Notes under the pieces: generated by a model
Databases searched by the model: none
What the model saw: the letters and a program-made list of their open reading frames with translations, nothing else
Told to the model about the DNA's origin: nothing
Shown here: positions 27,515-37,214 of the stretch, piece by piece
Layout of the letters: every line of letters begins with the position of its first letter
Numbering within the stretch: position 1 is the stretch's first letter
Translations under genes and position numbers: made by a program
Origin: Alphaproteobacteria bacterium MedPE-SWcel
Lineage (GTDB): Bacteria; Pseudomonadota; Alphaproteobacteria; Rhodobacterales; Rhodobacteraceae
Assembly (NCBI GenBank): GCA_001874255.1
Contig: MPDC01000002.1
Coordinates: 62,001-126,000, forward strand
DNA: 64,000 bases
Direction of reading: 5' to 3'

Positions 27515-30028
27515 TCAGTCGAGAGACCGCGTGACTTCCTCGCGTTCAAAGATCTCGATCACATCCTTGGGCCGGATATCGTCGTAATTCTCGAACGCCA
27601 TGCCACATTCCTGACCGGACTGGACTTCGGACACTTCGTCCTTGAAGCGCTTCAGGGTCTTCAGCGTCCCTTCGTGGATCACGACGTTGTCACGCAGCAG
27701 GCGGACACCTGCAGAGCGGCGGGCCACACCTTCGGTCACGAGACAGCCCGCAACCTTGCCAACGTTGGAGACCTTGAAGACGTCCTTGATCTCGGCGTAA
27801 CCGATGAAGTTCTCGCGGATTTCAGCAGAGAGCAGACCGGATGCGGCCGCCTTCACGTCATCCACCAGATCGTAGATCACCGAATAGTAGCGGATCTCCA
27901 CGCCCTTCTGGTTGGCGGTGTTGCGTGCCGAGGTGTTGGCACGGACGTTAAATCCAAAGACCGGCGCACCGGAAGCCTCTGCCAGACCGATATCCGTCTC
28001 GGTGATGGCACCGACACCGGAATGGAGCACCCGAACGCGGACCTCATTGTTGCCGATTTTCTCCATCGCCTGAACGATTGCTTCGGCGGAGCCCTGCACG
28101 TCAGCCTTCACCAGAATCGGCAACTCGGAGACGGTTTCGTCGTCCTTGGCCTTCTGCATCAGCTGTTCCAGCGTCGTTGCAGCCCCGGCGGCGGCGCGTT
28201 TGTCCTTGGCCGCCTGTTCGCGGTATTCGGCAATCTCACGGGCCTGAGCCTCGGTCTCGGTCACGTTCAGCACGTCACCAGCTTCGGGCGTGCCGTTGAG
28301 ACCCAGAACCTCGACAGGAACCGACGGTCCTGCCTCTTTGACCCGCTCACCCTTGTCGTTGATCAGTGCGCGGACCTTGCCGTATTGCTCGCCGACAACG
28401 AAGATATCGCCCTGACGCAATGTCCCCTTCTGGATCAGAACGGTCGCGACCGGACCCCGGCCCACATCAAGCTGCGCCTCAATGACGGCACCTTGCGCTG
28501 CGCGGTTCGGGTTGGCCTTCAGTTCCAGAATTTCCGACTGCAGCGCAATCGCATCGAGCAACTCATCCAGGCCCTGACCGGTGTGCGCCGAGACCTCGAC
28601 GTCCTGCACTTCACCGGACATGGCTTCGACAACCACTTCGTGCTGCAGCAGTTCTGCACGGACTTTCTGAGGATCTGCTGCCGGTTTGTCGATCTTGTTG
28701 ATCGCCACGATCATCGGAACCTGCGCCGCTTTGGCGTGGTTGATCGCCTCTACGGTTTGCGGCATCACCGAATCGTCTGCGGCGACCACGAGAACCACGA
28801 TATCCGTAACCTGTGCACCGCGCGAGCGCATGGATGTAAACGCCGCGTGGCCGGGTGTGTCGAGGAAGGACAGCGTCACACCGCCTTCGGTCTTCACCTG
28901 ATACGCACCGATGTGCTGGGTGATGCCACCCGCCTCGCCGGACACAACCTTCGCATCGCGAATCGCGTCCAGAAGCGAGGTTTTACCGTGGTCCACGTGA
29001 CCCATGATGGTGATGACAGGCGGACGAGGCAGCAATTCGTCTTCGTTGTCTTCGATTTCCTTGATGACATCCTCGACGTCAGAGTCGGAAACGCGCACGA
29101 CCTTGTGGCCGAATTCTTCGATGATCAATTCGGCTGTATCGGCGTCGATGGTTTGGTTTTGCGTCACCATCATGCCCATATTCATCAGCGACTTGACCAC
29201 GTCACCGACGCGTTCCGCCATCCGGTTCGCCAGCTCAGAGACGACAATCGCCTCCGGCAGCTGAACATCGCGGATGACCTTCTCGCGCTCGATCTGCCCC
29301 ATGGCTTTCTGACGGGCGCGTTCCTGCTTGCGTTTCATCGACGCAACCGAACGCTGACGTCCGCCCTCGCCACCAGTTGCCTGGCTCAGGGTCAGCTTGC
29401 CGGAGCGACGCCCGGCATCATCGCGACCTTTGGCACTGCGGCCGCGCTCTTCGCGCTCCCGCTCGGCCTTGCGCGGAGCAAGACCCGGCTTGGGCGCGCC
29501 ACCAGGGCCGCCGGCAGGACGCGCCGCAGCAGGTGCATTGCTTGGTTTTTCAGACGCTTGCGGCGCTGCTTTTTCAGCTGCGGCACGCTTGGCTGCGTCT
29601 TCCTGTTCCTTGCGCTTGCGCTCTTCGTCTTCGGCTTTCTGACGGGCCCGCTCTTCGGCTTCGCGCTGTTCGCGTTCCTTGGCCTCAAGTTCCGCACGGC
29701 GACGCTCACGCTCTTCGGCGCGGGCCTTTTCCTCGGCCTCGCGCTGCGCGATCTCGTCAGCCTCACGGGCCTTGGCAGCCTGCAGCGCCTTCAGACGACG
29801 TTCCATTTCAGCATCGCTGATTCCGGCAGGGCGTCGCGAAGCGTCGCCGGCCGCAACGCCACCGGCGCCACCTTTGCCCGCGCCCGGCTTGGGGACAACC
29901 ACACGCTTGCGCTTGGTTTCCACCACGACATTCTTGGTCCGACCGTGGCTGAAGCTCTGCTTGACATTCCCAGGCCGAGACCCACCACCACGCAGACCCA
30001 ATGTCTTTTTGCCGTCACTATCGCTCAT
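27515..30028 (-). CDS. infB: Translation initiation factor IF-2
   Basis: 837 residues from the ATG at 30028 ([14 protein letters not shown]). The N-terminal third is basic and rich in Lys/Arg/Glu/Ala, a long helical region typical of the factor (about 90-250). GTPase motifs follow: [15 protein letters not shown] near 345, DTPGHAAF and NKIDKP. Beta-barrel domains and the fMet-tRNA-binding C-terminus follow. A longer open frame upstream to 30295 overlaps ylxR and is not protein-like. Eight bases separate it from ylxR. Confidence 0.98.
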   Translation of the reverse strand: MSDSDGKKTLGLRGGGSRPGNVKQSFSHGRTKNVVVETKRKRVVVPKPGAGKGGAGGVAAGDASRRPAGISDAEMERRLKALQAAKAREADEIAQREAEEKARAEERERRRAELEAKEREQREAEERARQKAEDEERKRKEQEDAAKRAAAEKAAPQASEKPSNAPAAARPAGGPGGAPKPGLAPRKAEREREERGRSAKGRDDAGRRSGKLTLSQATGGEGGRQRSVASMKRKQERARQKAMGQIEREKVIRDVQLPEAIVVSELANRMAERVGDVVKSLMNMGMMVTQNQTIDADTAELIIEEFGHKVVRVSDSDVEDVIKEIEDNEDELLPRPPVITIMGHVDHGKTSLLDAIRDAKVVSGEAGGITQHIGAYQVKTEGGVTLSFLDTPGHAAFTSMRSRGAQVTDIVVLVVAADDSVMPQTVEAINHAKAAQVPMIVAINKIDKPAADPQKVRAELLQHEVVVEAMSGEVQDVEVSAHTGQGLDELLDAIALQSEILELKANPNRAAQGAVIEAQLDVGRGPVATVLIQKGTLRQGDIFVVGEQYGKVRALINDKGERVKEAGPSVPVEVLGLNGTPEAGDVLNVTETEAQAREIAEYREQAAKDKRAAAGAATTLEQLMQKAKDDETVSELPILVKADVQGSAEAIVQAMEKIGNNEVRVRVLHSGVGAITETDIGLAEASGAPVFGFNVRANTSARNTANQKGVEIRYYSVIYDLVDDVKAAASGLLSAEIRENFIGYAEIKDVFKVSNVGKVAGCLVTEGVARRSAGVRLLRDNVVIHEGTLKTLKRFKDEVSEVQSGQECGMAFENYDDIRPKDVIEIFEREEVTRSLD

Positions 30029-30036
30029 AAAGCTCT

Positions 30037-30654
30037 TTATCCTTCCGTGCGGCCCTTGCCGCCCTTTTCGCGCAAACCCTGCAATCGCTGGGCTTCCTCT
30101 ACAACACGTTGGCTGAGTCCACCAGAGGCGAGCGCTGCATGAATGACAGTTTCGCGCCCAAATGCCATCCCAAGCTCGTCGGCAGTCAAGCAGCCAACGA
30201 ATTTCCCCCGATGTGGGGTGCTCAGTTTGGACTTCCCTCGTCCGGAGCCATCCGAGGCCTGGATCAGAACCCGCGCCTCTTCCTTGGCCAGCCAATCCTT
30301 GACCTTTTCATATCCTCCGACCGCATCCCCCGATTTCCGGGCGAGGCTGATCAGATCAATGGTGCGCCGCAATACCTGACGGACCACCTCATCCACGATA
30401 CCCTCGGGAACCGTGACCTGTGACTTGAACCCGCGGGCAAAGAGTTTCTTCTTCACCGCGAGTTCCAGCGCAGGACGGCTGGCAGTGACATACACCCCAC
30501 GTCCGGGGAGTTTGCCCAGAATATCCGCGACGACCTGCCCATCCGGTGCCATCACGAACCGGATCAGATCGGATTTGGGCAGCGTTTCGCCGGTGGCGAT
30601 ACACTTCCGTTCCGGCCCGTCGAGACGGGATTTTTCTGCACCACCGCGCGTCAT
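30037..30654 (-). CDS. RNA-binding protein: YlxR (DUF448) domain fused to an L7Ae-like domain
   Basis: A protein of 205 residues. The first 85 residues are a YlxR domain with its [19 protein letters not shown] and [22 protein letters not shown] segments. From about 90 to 185 an L7Ae/YbxF-like domain follows ([29 protein letters not shown]). The C-terminus is basic. Such two-domain proteins sit between nusA and infB in alphaproteobacteria and are thought to bind RNA. The ATG at 30654 has GGAG upstream. Confidence 0.92.
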   Translation of the reverse strand: MTRGGAEKSRLDGPERKCIATGETLPKSDLIRFVMAPDGQVVADILGKLPGRGVYVTASRPALELAVKKKLFARGFKSQVTVPEGIVDEVVRQVLRRTIDLISLARKSGDAVGGYEKVKDWLAKEEARVLIQASDGSGRGKSKLSTPHRGKFVGCLTADELGMAFGRETVIHAALASGGLSQRVVEEAQRLQGLREKGGKGRTEG

Positions 30655-30681
30655 CTATATCTCCAGGAGAAGGGAAGCCGA

Positions 30682-32298
30682 TCAGGCCTCCACGTCCTCT
30701 TCCACCTCGGCTTCGAGGTCTTCTTCGTCTGTTTCCAGATCAGCCGGATCAACCCAGCCGAGCATGATGCGGGCAGTCATCACCAGATTTTGTGCGTCTT
30801 CAAGGCTCATATCGAAGGGCTCGAGAAGGCCGTCGTCTTTCACCCGTTCACCATTGACGGTGGTCCAGCCACCGGCCAGTTCCCAGTCAGCGCAGGTTGC
30901 GAAATCGTCAAGCGTCTTGACGCCATCCTTGGCCAGCGCCTCAACCATCTGGGGTGTCAGACCCTCAAAGTCAATGAGGCTGTCCTCTGCACCGAGTTCG
31001 CGCGCGTTGTCCAGAGCCGCTTTTGCTTGCGCTTCCAGGTAGTCCCGGGCCCGCGCCTGCAGCTCTTCTGCGGTACTGTCGTCCACACCGTCGATCACCA
31101 ACAGCTCGTCCAGCTCGACATAGGCGACTTCTTCCAGGTTGGTGAAGCCTTCGGAGACCAGCAACTGCGCGAAGAACTCATCAAGATCGAGCGTTTCCAT
31201 GAACAACCCGGTCCGCGCCTCGAATTCCTTCTGGCGCCGGGCGGATTCTTCTTCTTCGGTCATGATGTCGATATCGAGACTGGTCAACTGGGACGCAAGG
31301 CGTACGTTTTGCCCCCGGCGACCGATGGCCAGCGACAGCTGCTCATCCGGCACCACCACTTCGATCTTGCCTGCCTCTTCGTCCAGAACCACTTTGGACA
31401 CTTCGGCCGGCTGCAACGCGTTGACAAGGAAGGTCGGCTGATCCTCATTCCACGGAATGATGTCGATCTTTTCACCCTGCAGCTCGTTGACGACGGCCTG
31501 AACACGGGACCCCCGCATACCGACACAGGCCCCGACCGGATCAATGGACCCATCATAGGAGACTACGGCGATTTTTGCGCGCGATCCCGGGTCACGGGCC
31601 ACGGCCTTGATTTCGATGATGCCATCATAGATTTCCGGCACTTCCATCTTGAACAATTCGGCCATGAACTCCGGCGCGGTGCGGCTCAGGAAGATCTGCG
31701 GACCGCGCGGCTCGCGGCGCACGTCCTTGATGTAGCAACGGATGCGGTCGTTCGGCCGATAGCTTTCGCGACCGATCTTTTCATTCCGACGCAGGATTGC
31801 CTCGCCAGAGCCAACGTCAACGATCACATTGCCGTATTCCTCGCGCTTGACGAGACCGTTGATGATCGTGCCGTTGCGATCCTTGAACTCTTCGTACTGA
31901 CGATCCCGCTCTGCTTCGCGCACTTTCTGGAGAATCACCTGCTTGGCCGACTGGGCCGCAATACGCCCCATTTCGACTGGCGGAACCTCCTCGGAGAACA
32001 CATCGCCGACAACAGGGTTGTCCAGATACTGGCGCGCCTGGTCGACCGTCAGCTCCGACTGGTAGTTTTCCAGCTCGTCATCGGCCACCACGGTACGCAC
32101 GCGGGTAAAGGTCGCCTTGCCGGTCTTGCGATCGATAGAGACACGAATGTCCATCTCGCTGCCGTAGCGGCTCTTGGCTGCCCGGGCGAGGGATTCTTCC
32201 ATCGCCGCGACCACCAGACCCGGGTCGATCATCTTCTCGCGTGCCACAGCTTCGGCGGTTTGCAACAGCTCGAGCTGGTTTGCAGAGGTGATAGCCAT
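30682..32298 (-). CDS. nusA: Transcription termination/antitermination factor NusA
   Basis: A protein of 538 residues. The N-terminal RNA-polymerase-binding domain (1-130) is followed by S1 (NVIVDVGSGEAILRRNEK), two KH domains (IGRRGQNVRLASQL near 315) and two C-terminal acidic repeats (about 360-500) of helix-hairpin-helix kind, then an acidic tail (EEDLEAEVEEDVEA). Its start shares a base with the rimP stop (TAATG). NusA can promote termination at hairpins, which matters for the attenuator found at the head of this operon. Confidence 0.98.
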   Translation of the reverse strand: MAITSANQLELLQTAEAVAREKMIDPGLVVAAMEESLARAAKSRYGSEMDIRVSIDRKTGKATFTRVRTVVADDELENYQSELTVDQARQYLDNPVVGDVFSEEVPPVEMGRIAAQSAKQVILQKVREAERDRQYEEFKDRNGTIINGLVKREEYGNVIVDVGSGEAILRRNEKIGRESYRPNDRIRCYIKDVRREPRGPQIFLSRTAPEFMAELFKMEVPEIYDGIIEIKAVARDPGSRAKIAVVSYDGSIDPVGACVGMRGSRVQAVVNELQGEKIDIIPWNEDQPTFLVNALQPAEVSKVVLDEEAGKIEVVVPDEQLSLAIGRRGQNVRLASQLTSLDIDIMTEEEESARRQKEFEARTGLFMETLDLDEFFAQLLVSEGFTNLEEVAYVELDELLVIDGVDDSTAEELQARARDYLEAQAKAALDNARELGAEDSLIDFEGLTPQMVEALAKDGVKTLDDFATCADWELAGGWTTVNGERVKDDGLLEPFDMSLEDAQNLVMTARIMLGWVDPADLETDEEDLEAEVEEDVEA

Positions 32299-32909
32299 TA
32301 CGTATTCTCCTCTTCGGACCCTGCGGTCCCTTCTGCGGACCCTTCGGTCTCTATGTCGTCAAAGGCATCTTCGTTCAAAACGCCAGCCGCCTTGCGCTGA
32401 CGCAGCATTTCCTTGATCAGATCGTCGGTCAGCACCAGCTTTGCATCGCTGAGCCAATCGAATTTCAGACCGATCGTCACCTGTTCGCCCTGATCCTCGA
32501 TGTTGATCAGAACCTCATCGCCCTCGATACCGGCAAGCTCGCCCTTGAAGCGGCGCCGACCGTCAATCAGCTCGGTCGTTTCCAGCTTGGCCTCATAGCC
32601 TTCGAACATGTCAAAGTCCTTGAGACGGGTCAGCGGCCGATCGATTCCCGGGCTTGAGACTTCCAGCGCATAGGCATCAAGAATTGGGTCTTCGACATCC
32701 AGCGTGGCGCTCACCGCGTTGGAGATCGTCGCACAGTCATCCACCTCTATCCCGCCATCGGGTTTGTCGGCCATGATCTGCAGCGTAGTGGTCTTGCCAG
32801 ACATCAACCGAAGGCGGACCAGCTCATAGCCGAGATCTTCGATCACAGGTGTGATGATCTCCGCCAGGCGCCGGTCGATCGCGGCTTTGGCAATAAGGTC
32901 ATTGGTCAT
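32298..32909 (-). CDS. rimP: Ribosome maturation factor RimP
   Basis: A 203-residue 30S assembly factor. The start at 32909 ([21 protein letters not shown]) fits the family. The core is recognised by [22 protein letters not shown] and [20 protein letters not shown], followed by a beta-barrel domain. A Glu-rich tail of about 20 residues follows ([20 protein letters not shown]), longer than in E. coli. It is the first gene of the rimP-nusA-ylxR-infB operon. Confidence 0.96.
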   Translation of the reverse strand: MTNDLIAKAAIDRRLAEIITPVIEDLGYELVRLRLMSGKTTTLQIMADKPDGGIEVDDCATISNAVSATLDVEDPILDAYALEVSSPGIDRPLTRLKDFDMFEGYEAKLETTELIDGRRRFKGELAGIEGDEVLINIEDQGEQVTIGLKFDWLSDAKLVLTDDLIKEMLRQRKAAGVLNEDAFDDIETEGSAEGTAGSEEENT

Positions 32910-32924
32910 CGGACTTCCAAACAC

Positions 32925-32947
32925 AAAAAAACGGGCCCGCGGCCCGT
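32925..32947 (-). terminator. Intrinsic terminator 15 bases before the rimP start (candidate attenuator)
   Basis: On the minus strand, ACGGGCC-GCG-GGCCCGT forms a 7-bp stem with a 3-base loop and runs straight into seven Ts. It ends the upstream anti-sigma transcript, but a good promoter lies between that gene and the hairpin, and there is no room for a promoter after it. Transcription of rimP-nusA-infB would therefore have to read through it. Confidence 0.8.
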
Positions 32948-33003
32948 CGAAATCAATCGTTGGTGCCTCAGGACCAGAGCCCGACACGCCGCTGTTGACG
33001 GTC

Positions 33004-33032
33004 GATATACGCGGGCCCACCCGGTTTTGCAA
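33004..33032 (-). promoter_or_regulatory. Promoter of the rimP-nusA-ylxR-infB operon
   Basis: On the minus strand TTGCAA (33027-33032) and TATATC (33004-33009) are separated by exactly 17 bases, a good sigma-70 promoter. Transcription would begin near 32997, giving an untranslated leader of about 88 bases that contains the terminator hairpin before rimP. Confidence 0.6.
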
Positions 33033-33054
33033 GCCCTACCTCAAACAGCGCCAT

Positions 33055-33807
33055 TCAGCCCTGTTCGAGGCGCGTTTTCATCTGTTCCGCGAAACGCCGG
33101 GTACGGGAGGGATCCTGGCCACCGATCACCAGATAGCCGACACCGTCAGATGTCCAGGATGTTGCCGCAAGCCCCTGTGCCATGCGGTCCGTGAGGGCGC
33201 TATCGGCATTGGCTGTATTGATCACACACAGCGCAAATGGCGTGCCTTCGTCGCCGAGATAGGCCATCTGCATGAGAGGTTTATTGTTGAACCCCAACAC
33301 TTGCGCGCGGTGAAAATCCAGCCCCTCCAGCGCGGTCACGGCCGCCAGATCGACGCCACTGCGGGAGTGGAACTGCTCCAGTACCGCATTTGCCATCGCT
33401 GGCGATTGCGTGGTCTGTTCGACAGTTTCGGTCATATAGAGCGATTGATAGCTGGCAACCACATCGATCCACCCTGGAGCAGCCTGTTTCGGCTGCAGCA
33501 GGTAACCACCTGATATTCCGACACCAAAGGCCAGCACCACGGAGGCCACCAGCCTCAACGGAGCGGCCCATTGCCGCGTCGCGGGACCATCCAGATCCAG
33601 AACAGGTGGCTCGGGCGCAGCCAGACGATCCACCGCGAACGCCTCGCGCAGCACATCCATCGGAAGCATCAATGCCTCTATCCGGTTCTGCAGGTCCGGA
33701 TCGGTTTCCAGCGCGCGATCAATGCCCCGGCTCAGCTGCTCGTCAGCTTCGCCATCCAGATAGGCGGTCAGATCCTCATCCGAAATTCTTGCGCTTGCCT
33801 TCGTCAT
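33055..33807 (-). CDS. Membrane anti-sigma factor
   Basis: A protein of 250 residues. A short N-terminal cytoplasmic domain begins ISDEDLTAYLDGEADEQLSRGIDRAL, the form seen in FecR/RskA-like and Roseobacter anti-sigma factors, without a zinc-binding HxxxCxxC. One membrane helix (PLRLVASVVLAFGVGISGGYLL, about 85-106) leads to a periplasmic domain of about 140 residues. The start overlaps the ECF sigma stop by four bases, so the pair is co-translated. It likely holds the sigma factor at the membrane until an unknown envelope signal arrives. Confidence 0.85.
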   Translation of the reverse strand: MTKASARISDEDLTAYLDGEADEQLSRGIDRALETDPDLQNRIEALMLPMDVLREAFAVDRLAAPEPPVLDLDGPATRQWAAPLRLVASVVLAFGVGISGGYLLQPKQAAPGWIDVVASYQSLYMTETVEQTTQSPAMANAVLEQFHSRSGVDLAAVTALEGLDFHRAQVLGFNNKPLMQMAYLGDEGTPFALCVINTANADSALTDRMAQGLAATSWTSDGVGYLVIGGQDPSRTRRFAEQMKTRLEQG

Positions 33808-34334
33808 ACTCCAGCCTCCACCGCAGATGCAGACAATGCACCCGCGACTTTCTTGCGTGCGCTGGCCAAACGGCTCATGACCGTGCCAATCGGAATACCG
33901 AGTGTGTCAGCCGTCTCCTGATATGTGAAGCCTTCCACATAGGCCAGAAGTACAACAACACGCTGCCCTTCCGGAAGCGCTCCTATCTTAGTGAACACTT
34001 CAGACAGGAAAATATTCTCCTCCGCGGTTGCCGAAGAATCGGGGATCTCCGTTTCTTCGAGCGCAACAAGCCCGCCGCCGGTGCGTACGGCTGTTGCGCG
34101 AATCTCATTCAACCACAACCGGTGGGCCATCCGAAACAGCCAACGGTCGAGATGGGTGCCGACCTGATAGCTTTCGTGCTTTTCCAATGCCCGCAAGCAG
34201 GTCTTTTGCGCCAGATCATCGGCGCGGTCACGCTTGCCCGTCTGCGCGAGACAATAGCGCCAAAGCCGGGGATAAATCGGTGCAATGCCATCTCGGATTT
34301 CATCCAGAGACGATTTTTTCCAAAGACCAAGAAT
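33804..34334 (-). CDS. ECF-type RNA polymerase sigma factor with no canonical start codon
   Basis: About 176 residues. Sigma region 2 reads DEIRDGIAPIYPRLWRYCL, then KRDRADDLAQKTCLRALEK and HLDRWLFRMAHRLWLNEIRA; region 4 contains LPEGQRVVVLLAYVEGFTYQE and IPIGTVMSRLASARKKV. Between the upstream in-frame stop and region 2 there is no ATG, GTG or TTG. The first TTG, at 34196, would delete most of region 2. An ATT at 34332-34334 lies eight bases after a strong AGGAG (34343-34347) and is the best start; CTG at 34313-34315 is the alternative. Such a start would keep expression low. Confidence 0.8.
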   Translation of the reverse strand: MLGLWKKSSLDEIRDGIAPIYPRLWRYCLAQTGKRDRADDLAQKTCLRALEKHESYQVGTHLDRWLFRMAHRLWLNEIRATAVRTGGGLVALEETEIPDSSATAEENIFLSEVFTKIGALPEGQRVVVLLAYVEGFTYQETADTLGIPIGTVMSRLASARKKVAGALSASAVEAGV

Positions 34335-34412
34335 AGTGTCTACTCCTGCGGTGAAATCAAATCAGTCAAATCAAAGACAACTCGGCGCTAACATTAAGAG
34401 CAGGACCAGACA

Positions 34413-34571
34413 ATGCTCAACTCAATCTTTCAAGTTATCTCATCCTCGGCTGTTCCGCGCCCGGAAAATACGCGTCTCGGTCAGGCTCACTCTCGCCTGG
34501 TTGCCATAACGTCGGGCACCAGTATCGCCAATGCATTGACCTGCGTGAGGATGTGGCATCCAGCGCTCTGA
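34413..34571 (+). CDS. Possible small protein of 52 residues
   Basis: A short frame from ATG 34413 to TGA 34571, with AGGA about seven bases upstream. The product (starts MLNSIFQVISSSAVPRPENT) matches nothing I know and has no membrane segment. It is divergent to the ECF sigma gene across about 80 bases and convergent with the peptide-binding protein gene. It may be chance. Confidence 0.25.
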   Translation: MLNSIFQVISSSAVPRPENTRLGQAHSRLVAITSGTSIANALTCVRMWHPAL

Positions 34572-34582
34572 CAGGTCAGGGC

Positions 34583-35443
34583 CTACAACATCCACCACCG
34601 CTCTGCGATACGGTGGTCGTCAAATGGCGCACGCGTGGACACACGGGCGGGTTTCGCCACTTGTGACGTGGCTGCCAGCATCATGTCTTCGGCCGACGGA
34701 TGATACAAAAATCCGCCCCGTTTCAACAGTTCCTCCGAGCGTGGAAGCGCCGCGATATCGACATAGCCATCACGCAGCGCTTCGGCCCGGACCCCAGCAT
34801 CCGGAATGACAATGAATTCAAGTGCATCAAACCATCCCGCCAGGCCATCCTTGTAATGCTGTCCCACGCGGCGCGCGCGGAAATGGCGTTCATCCTGCGC
34901 GCGCTCCATCTGATACAATCCCGTCCCCGACATTCTGGCCAGGGGCACATCAACGGCACCGCCGGGCGCGACCACCAGCCCCGCCTCTGCCAGCCGGTAC
35001 GGCAGATGCGGATTGGCCTGATCCAATGCGATGGTGACGCCACCCTCCGCAGAAAGGCGAATATCCCGCAGGCCTTCCCATTTTAGTCGACCGCGACCCG
35101 CGTGAGCCTCCAGCGAGGTCACAACGTCCTCGGCCGTCATTTCGGTTCCGTCGTGGAAGGTGACGCCGGACTGCAAGTCCACCTGCCATTCGCGCGCCCT
35201 GTCATCACTGCGCCAGCCTGTCGCCAGCTCGCCGCGCAGGACTCCGTCTGGCGCAACTTCGGTCAACTGATCGTAAACGGCGCTCCGCGCCATCTGGCCC
35301 AAAAGATCTCCGCCATCCCGCGGCACGGCAAACCGCAGCGTCCCGCCACGCCGTGGCCGGTTGGACAGCGACGCCCCGGTTGCCGCCAGCAATGCAGCCG
35401 CGGCACCCGTCGAAAACAGCGCACGGCGATCCAGTCGGCTCAT
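34583..35443 (-). CDS. Short peptide/nickel-type ABC substrate-binding protein (SBP family 5)
   Basis: A protein of 286 residues with a twin-arginine-like signal (LDRRALFSTGAAAALLAATG). Family-5 features are seen: GGTLRFAVP near the start, LATGWRSDDRAREWQVDLQSGVTFHDGTEMTAEDVVTSL near 75-115 and GTGLYQMER near 172. It is roughly half the usual length of about 500 residues, ending after the first lobe plus a short tail (HRIAERWWML), so it is either a compact variant or truncated. No permease or ATPase genes are adjacent. The start overlaps the stop of pip by four bases. Confidence 0.75.
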   Translation of the reverse strand: MSRLDRRALFSTGAAAALLAATGASLSNRPRRGGTLRFAVPRDGGDLLGQMARSAVYDQLTEVAPDGVLRGELATGWRSDDRAREWQVDLQSGVTFHDGTEMTAEDVVTSLEAHAGRGRLKWEGLRDIRLSAEGGVTIALDQANPHLPYRLAEAGLVVAPGGAVDVPLARMSGTGLYQMERAQDERHFRARRVGQHYKDGLAGWFDALEFIVIPDAGVRAEALRDGYVDIAALPRSEELLKRGGFLYHPSAEDMMLAATSQVAKPARVSTRAPFDDHRIAERWWML

Positions 35444-36420
35444 TCGGACATATCCTCCGCCAGCTGATCCATTGCCTTGACCAAAGCGGCGCTTATTCCC
35501 GGCTCTGACAAGGCATGCCCGGCGTTTCGCACCATGATCAGATCGGAATTCGGCCAGCGTTCATGGATACTGTAGGCAGAATGCGGCGGACAGATCATAT
35601 CAAACCGGCCCTGAACGATGATTCCCGGAATATGCGAAATCAGCCCCATGTTCGCATGGATCTGACCATCCATATGAAGGAAACCCGCATTGGTGAAATA
35701 GTGGTTTTCCAACCGCGCAAAGGCGCGGGCATAGTCACCGGGGCTCTCTCCCGATATGCCGTTTGAATAGACCGACGCCAGCGCATTTTCCCACGCGGAC
35801 CAAGCCCGGCCAAACCGAACCTCCTCTTCGCGATTCCCTGAAAACAGGCGTTTATGATAGGCGGCGATCAGATCATCATGTTCGCTTTCGGGCACCAGAG
35901 CCGTAAATTTGGCCCAGGTTTCGGGCCAGAATTTCCCGGCTCCGCCGCCGTAGAACCAGTCCAGTTCTGCCTGGGTCATCAGGAACACGCCCCGCAGGAT
36001 CAAATGCGTCACGCGGTCCGGGTGCGTCTGGGCATATATCAGCGCGAGCGTTGCCCCCCAACTGCCGCCAAACAGCATCCAGGCCTCAATCTCGAGCAGC
36101 TCGCGGATCATTTCCATATCCGCCACCAGATGCCAGGTCGTATTGTCATCACAGGATGCATGCGGACGCGAACGACCACACCCGCGCTGATCGAACAGGA
36201 TGATACGATAGACCTTTGGATCAAAATATCGCCGCATGGCGGGGCTGGTACCGCCGCCCGGGCCGCCATGGCACACAATCACAGGCACCCCATTCGGGTT
36301 GCCGCATTGTTCGACATAGATCCGATGACCTTGCCCGACATCCAACATTCGTTGATCGAACGGTTCAATCGGCGAATAGAGAAACTGCACAGCGCGCTTT
36401 TGATCCGGGTATTTGTCCAT
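35440..36420 (-). CDS. pip: Proline iminopeptidase
   Basis: A 326-residue alpha/beta-hydrolase removing N-terminal proline from peptides. The oxyanion motif HGGPGGGTSPAMRRYFDP is near 50, the nucleophile Ser in FGGSWGATLALIYAQTHP near 118, the acid Asp region GRFDMICP near 272, and the His in NAGHALSEPG near 300. Family length is usual. It is followed by the substrate-binding protein gene in an overlapping pair, which suggests peptide use. Confidence 0.94.
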   Translation of the reverse strand: MDKYPDQKRAVQFLYSPIEPFDQRMLDVGQGHRIYVEQCGNPNGVPVIVCHGGPGGGTSPAMRRYFDPKVYRIILFDQRGCGRSRPHASCDDNTTWHLVADMEMIRELLEIEAWMLFGGSWGATLALIYAQTHPDRVTHLILRGVFLMTQAELDWFYGGGAGKFWPETWAKFTALVPESEHDDLIAAYHKRLFSGNREEEVRFGRAWSAWENALASVYSNGISGESPGDYARAFARLENHYFTNAGFLHMDGQIHANMGLISHIPGIIVQGRFDMICPPHSAYSIHERWPNSDLIMVRNAGHALSEPGISAALVKAMDQLAEDMSE

Positions 36421-36470
36421 TACTGACCTAACTAAACACTAGACCCACAAGAAAACACACGGAGACAGGA

Positions 36471-37214
36471 ATGCAAGCGCAACAATCCACGGTTGACCCC
36501 TCCGAAGTTGCCAAGTTTGAGGCAATGGCGGCTGAATGGTGGGATCCGAACGGGAAATTCAAGCCGCTGCACATGCTCAATCCCTGCCGTCTGGACTATA
36601 TCACGCGCCAGATTGCCGGAGAATTTGACCGCGATCTCTCCTCCCCTGCCCCATTCTCGGGGCTGCGCCTGCTCGATATCGGCTGTGGCGGCGGCCTGCT
36701 GAGCGAGCCGATGGCGCGGCTTGGCGCCGAGGTCATTGGCGCCGATGCGGCCGAGGGCAATCTACCAGTCGCCAGAATCCATGCACAGCAATCCGGGCTT
36801 GATATCGATTATCGCCATACGACGGCAGAGGATCTGGCCTCCGCAGGCGAGCTCTTTGATGTCATACTCAACATGGAAGTTGTCGAACATGTGGCCGACC
36901 CGCTCAGCTATCTGACCGCCACTGATAAGTTGCTGAAACCCGGCGGGCTCCAGATCTGTTCGACAATCAATCGCAATCCAAAGAGCTATGCGATGGCGAT
37001 TTTCGGCGCCGAGGTGGTGATGCGCTGGCTGCCCCGTGGCACACATGACTGGTCGAAATTCATTACTCCGGATGAATTGTTCGACCTTCTGAGCCAGGCT
37101 GGCCTGTCTCCGGTCGACCGCAAGGGATTTGTTTTTAACCCCCTCCTGTGGAGCTGGTCGATCTCTGACCGTGATCTCAGTGTAAATTACGTCACGGCAA
37201 GCATAAAACCGTAA
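36471..37214 (+). CDS. ubiG: Ubiquinone O-methyltransferase UbiG
   Basis: A 247-residue SAM-dependent enzyme doing the two O-methylations of ubiquinone synthesis. It starts with the family segment [30 protein letters not shown]; the SAM motif [19 protein letters not shown] is near 66, and [11 protein letters not shown] and the membrane-binding part [11 protein letters not shown] follow. GGAGACAGG before the ATG is a good ribosome site. It is divergent to pip across 50 bases. Confidence 0.97.
   Translation: MQAQQSTVDPSEVAKFEAMAAEWWDPNGKFKPLHMLNPCRLDYITRQIAGEFDRDLSSPAPFSGLRLLDIGCGGGLLSEPMARLGAEVIGADAAEGNLPVARIHAQQSGLDIDYRHTTAEDLASAGELFDVILNMEVVEHVADPLSYLTATDKLLKPGGLQICSTINRNPKSYAMAIFGAEVVMRWLPRGTHDWSKFITPDELFDLLSQAGLSPVDRKGFVFNPLLWSWSISDRDLSVNYVTASIKP

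Noticed and set aside
27434-30142. A plus-strand open frame of about 900 codons opposite infB
   Set aside because: It mirrors the codon pattern of infB on the other strand; the product is low-complexity and matches no family. High GC keeps antisense frames open.
30790-32400. A plus-strand open frame of about 530 codons opposite nusA and rimP
   Set aside because: Antisense shadow of two certain genes in the coupled rimP-nusA unit.
34196-34196. TTG at 34196 as the start of the ECF sigma factor
   Set aside because: It would cut away most of conserved region 2, which is clearly encoded in frame upstream.
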